Part shown: positions 5,206-5,262 of the stretch, piece by piece
How positions within the stretch are numbered: position 1 is the first letter of the stretch
Layout: each line of letters starts with the position of its first letter
Source: Spirochaetaceae bacterium
GTDB lineage: Bacteria; Spirochaetota; Spirochaetia; Treponematales; Breznakiellaceae
Reading direction: 5' to 3'
Length of the DNA: 5,262 nt
Assembly: GCA_031280705.1 (NCBI GenBank)
Contig: JAITGJ010000155.1
Location: forward strand, 1 to 5,262
Made by a program: the position numbers and the translations under genes
Notes under the pieces: model-generated
Database searches by the model: none
Told to the model about the DNA's origin: nothing
The model's input: the letters and a program-made list of their open reading frames with translations, nothing else

Positions 5206-5262
5206 AGCCTTATGAAACCGCGTTTTTAAGCGGAAGCTGTTCTGAAACTGAAGTTTCAGAAC
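5151..5262. repeat. Three-hairpin composite element, copy B (cut by the window end)
   Basis: Hairpin 1 (5151-5185) pairs ACGTGTTCC with GGAACACGT and AAACC with GGTTT around loop CGGTT. Linker CCT follows. Hairpin 2 (5189-5221) pairs GCGGTTTC with GAAACCGC and AGGC with GCCT around TAAA. A 13-base linker, GTTTTTAAGCGGA, leads to hairpin 3, GTTCTGAAACT (5239-5249) with AGTTTCAGAAC (5252-5262), loop GA. The arm start AGCT (5235-5238) predicts AGCT as the next four bases beyond the window. Lengths of hairpin 1 (35) and both linkers (3, 13) equal copy A. Hairpin 2 is 11 bases shorter. Confidence 0.85.
5189..5227 (+). terminator. Possible intrinsic terminator (hairpin 2 of copy B)
   Basis: A perfect 8-bp outer stem plus a 4-bp inner stem, GC-rich at the base, is followed after one G by five T (5223-5227). 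It is the counterpart of 4892-4942, so the stem-plus-T-run arrangement is kept in both copies. Confidence 0.4.

Overview
The window holds one certain gene, a full-length pyruvate:ferredoxin/flavodoxin oxidoreductase (nifJ/PFOR family, 1189 aa, + strand, 688-4257). On both sides lie long stretches with no convincing gene (1-687 and 4258-5262) that are unusually rich in perfect hairpins and repeated palindromes. Only about 68% of the window is coding. The enzyme indicates an anaerobic bacterium that oxidises pyruvate to acetyl-CoA with ferredoxin or flavodoxin as acceptor. From memory, the protein style resembles spirochaete (treponeme-like) PFORs, and palindrome-rich intergenic DNA would suit that. 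This is an impression from a single gene and no taxon can be proven here.

Left flank (1-687). A 13-base G run is followed by a mosaic of short palindromes. The 12-mer ATCCRTGCGGAT occurs four times between 109 and 359. Two perfect long hairpins (169-200, 245-280) share a core but have different outer arms. A 53-bp double-hairpin unit occurs twice (291-343, 496-548). Between the two 53-bp copies is a purine-rich stretch with a G-quadruplex-type motif. It also contains a short segment resembling the 5' part of a group II intron domain V. From about 549 the sequence becomes AT-richer and carries a plausible sigma70-type promoter and a good Shine-Dalgarno site for nifJ.

Gene (688-4257). All the cysteine ligands expected for three [4Fe-4S] clusters, the thiamine diphosphate/Mg motif and the N-terminal catalytic residues are visible, so the enzyme looks intact. 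It appears to be transcribed alone, with no partner gene in the window.

Right flank (4258-5262). No gene is recognised. A 62-bp structure closed by a perfect 11-bp inverted repeat lies at 4594-4655. The most interesting content is two copies (4854-4980 and 5151 to the window end) of a composite element of three hairpins with fixed linkers. Nine stem base pairs differ between the copies on both sides with pairing kept, while the first hairpin's loop and the linkers are nearly identical. In both copies hairpin 2 is followed by a T run, like an intrinsic terminator. This looks like a conserved structured repeat family, either an RNA element or a REP/MITE-like palindrome, and is the best candidate here for something undescribed.
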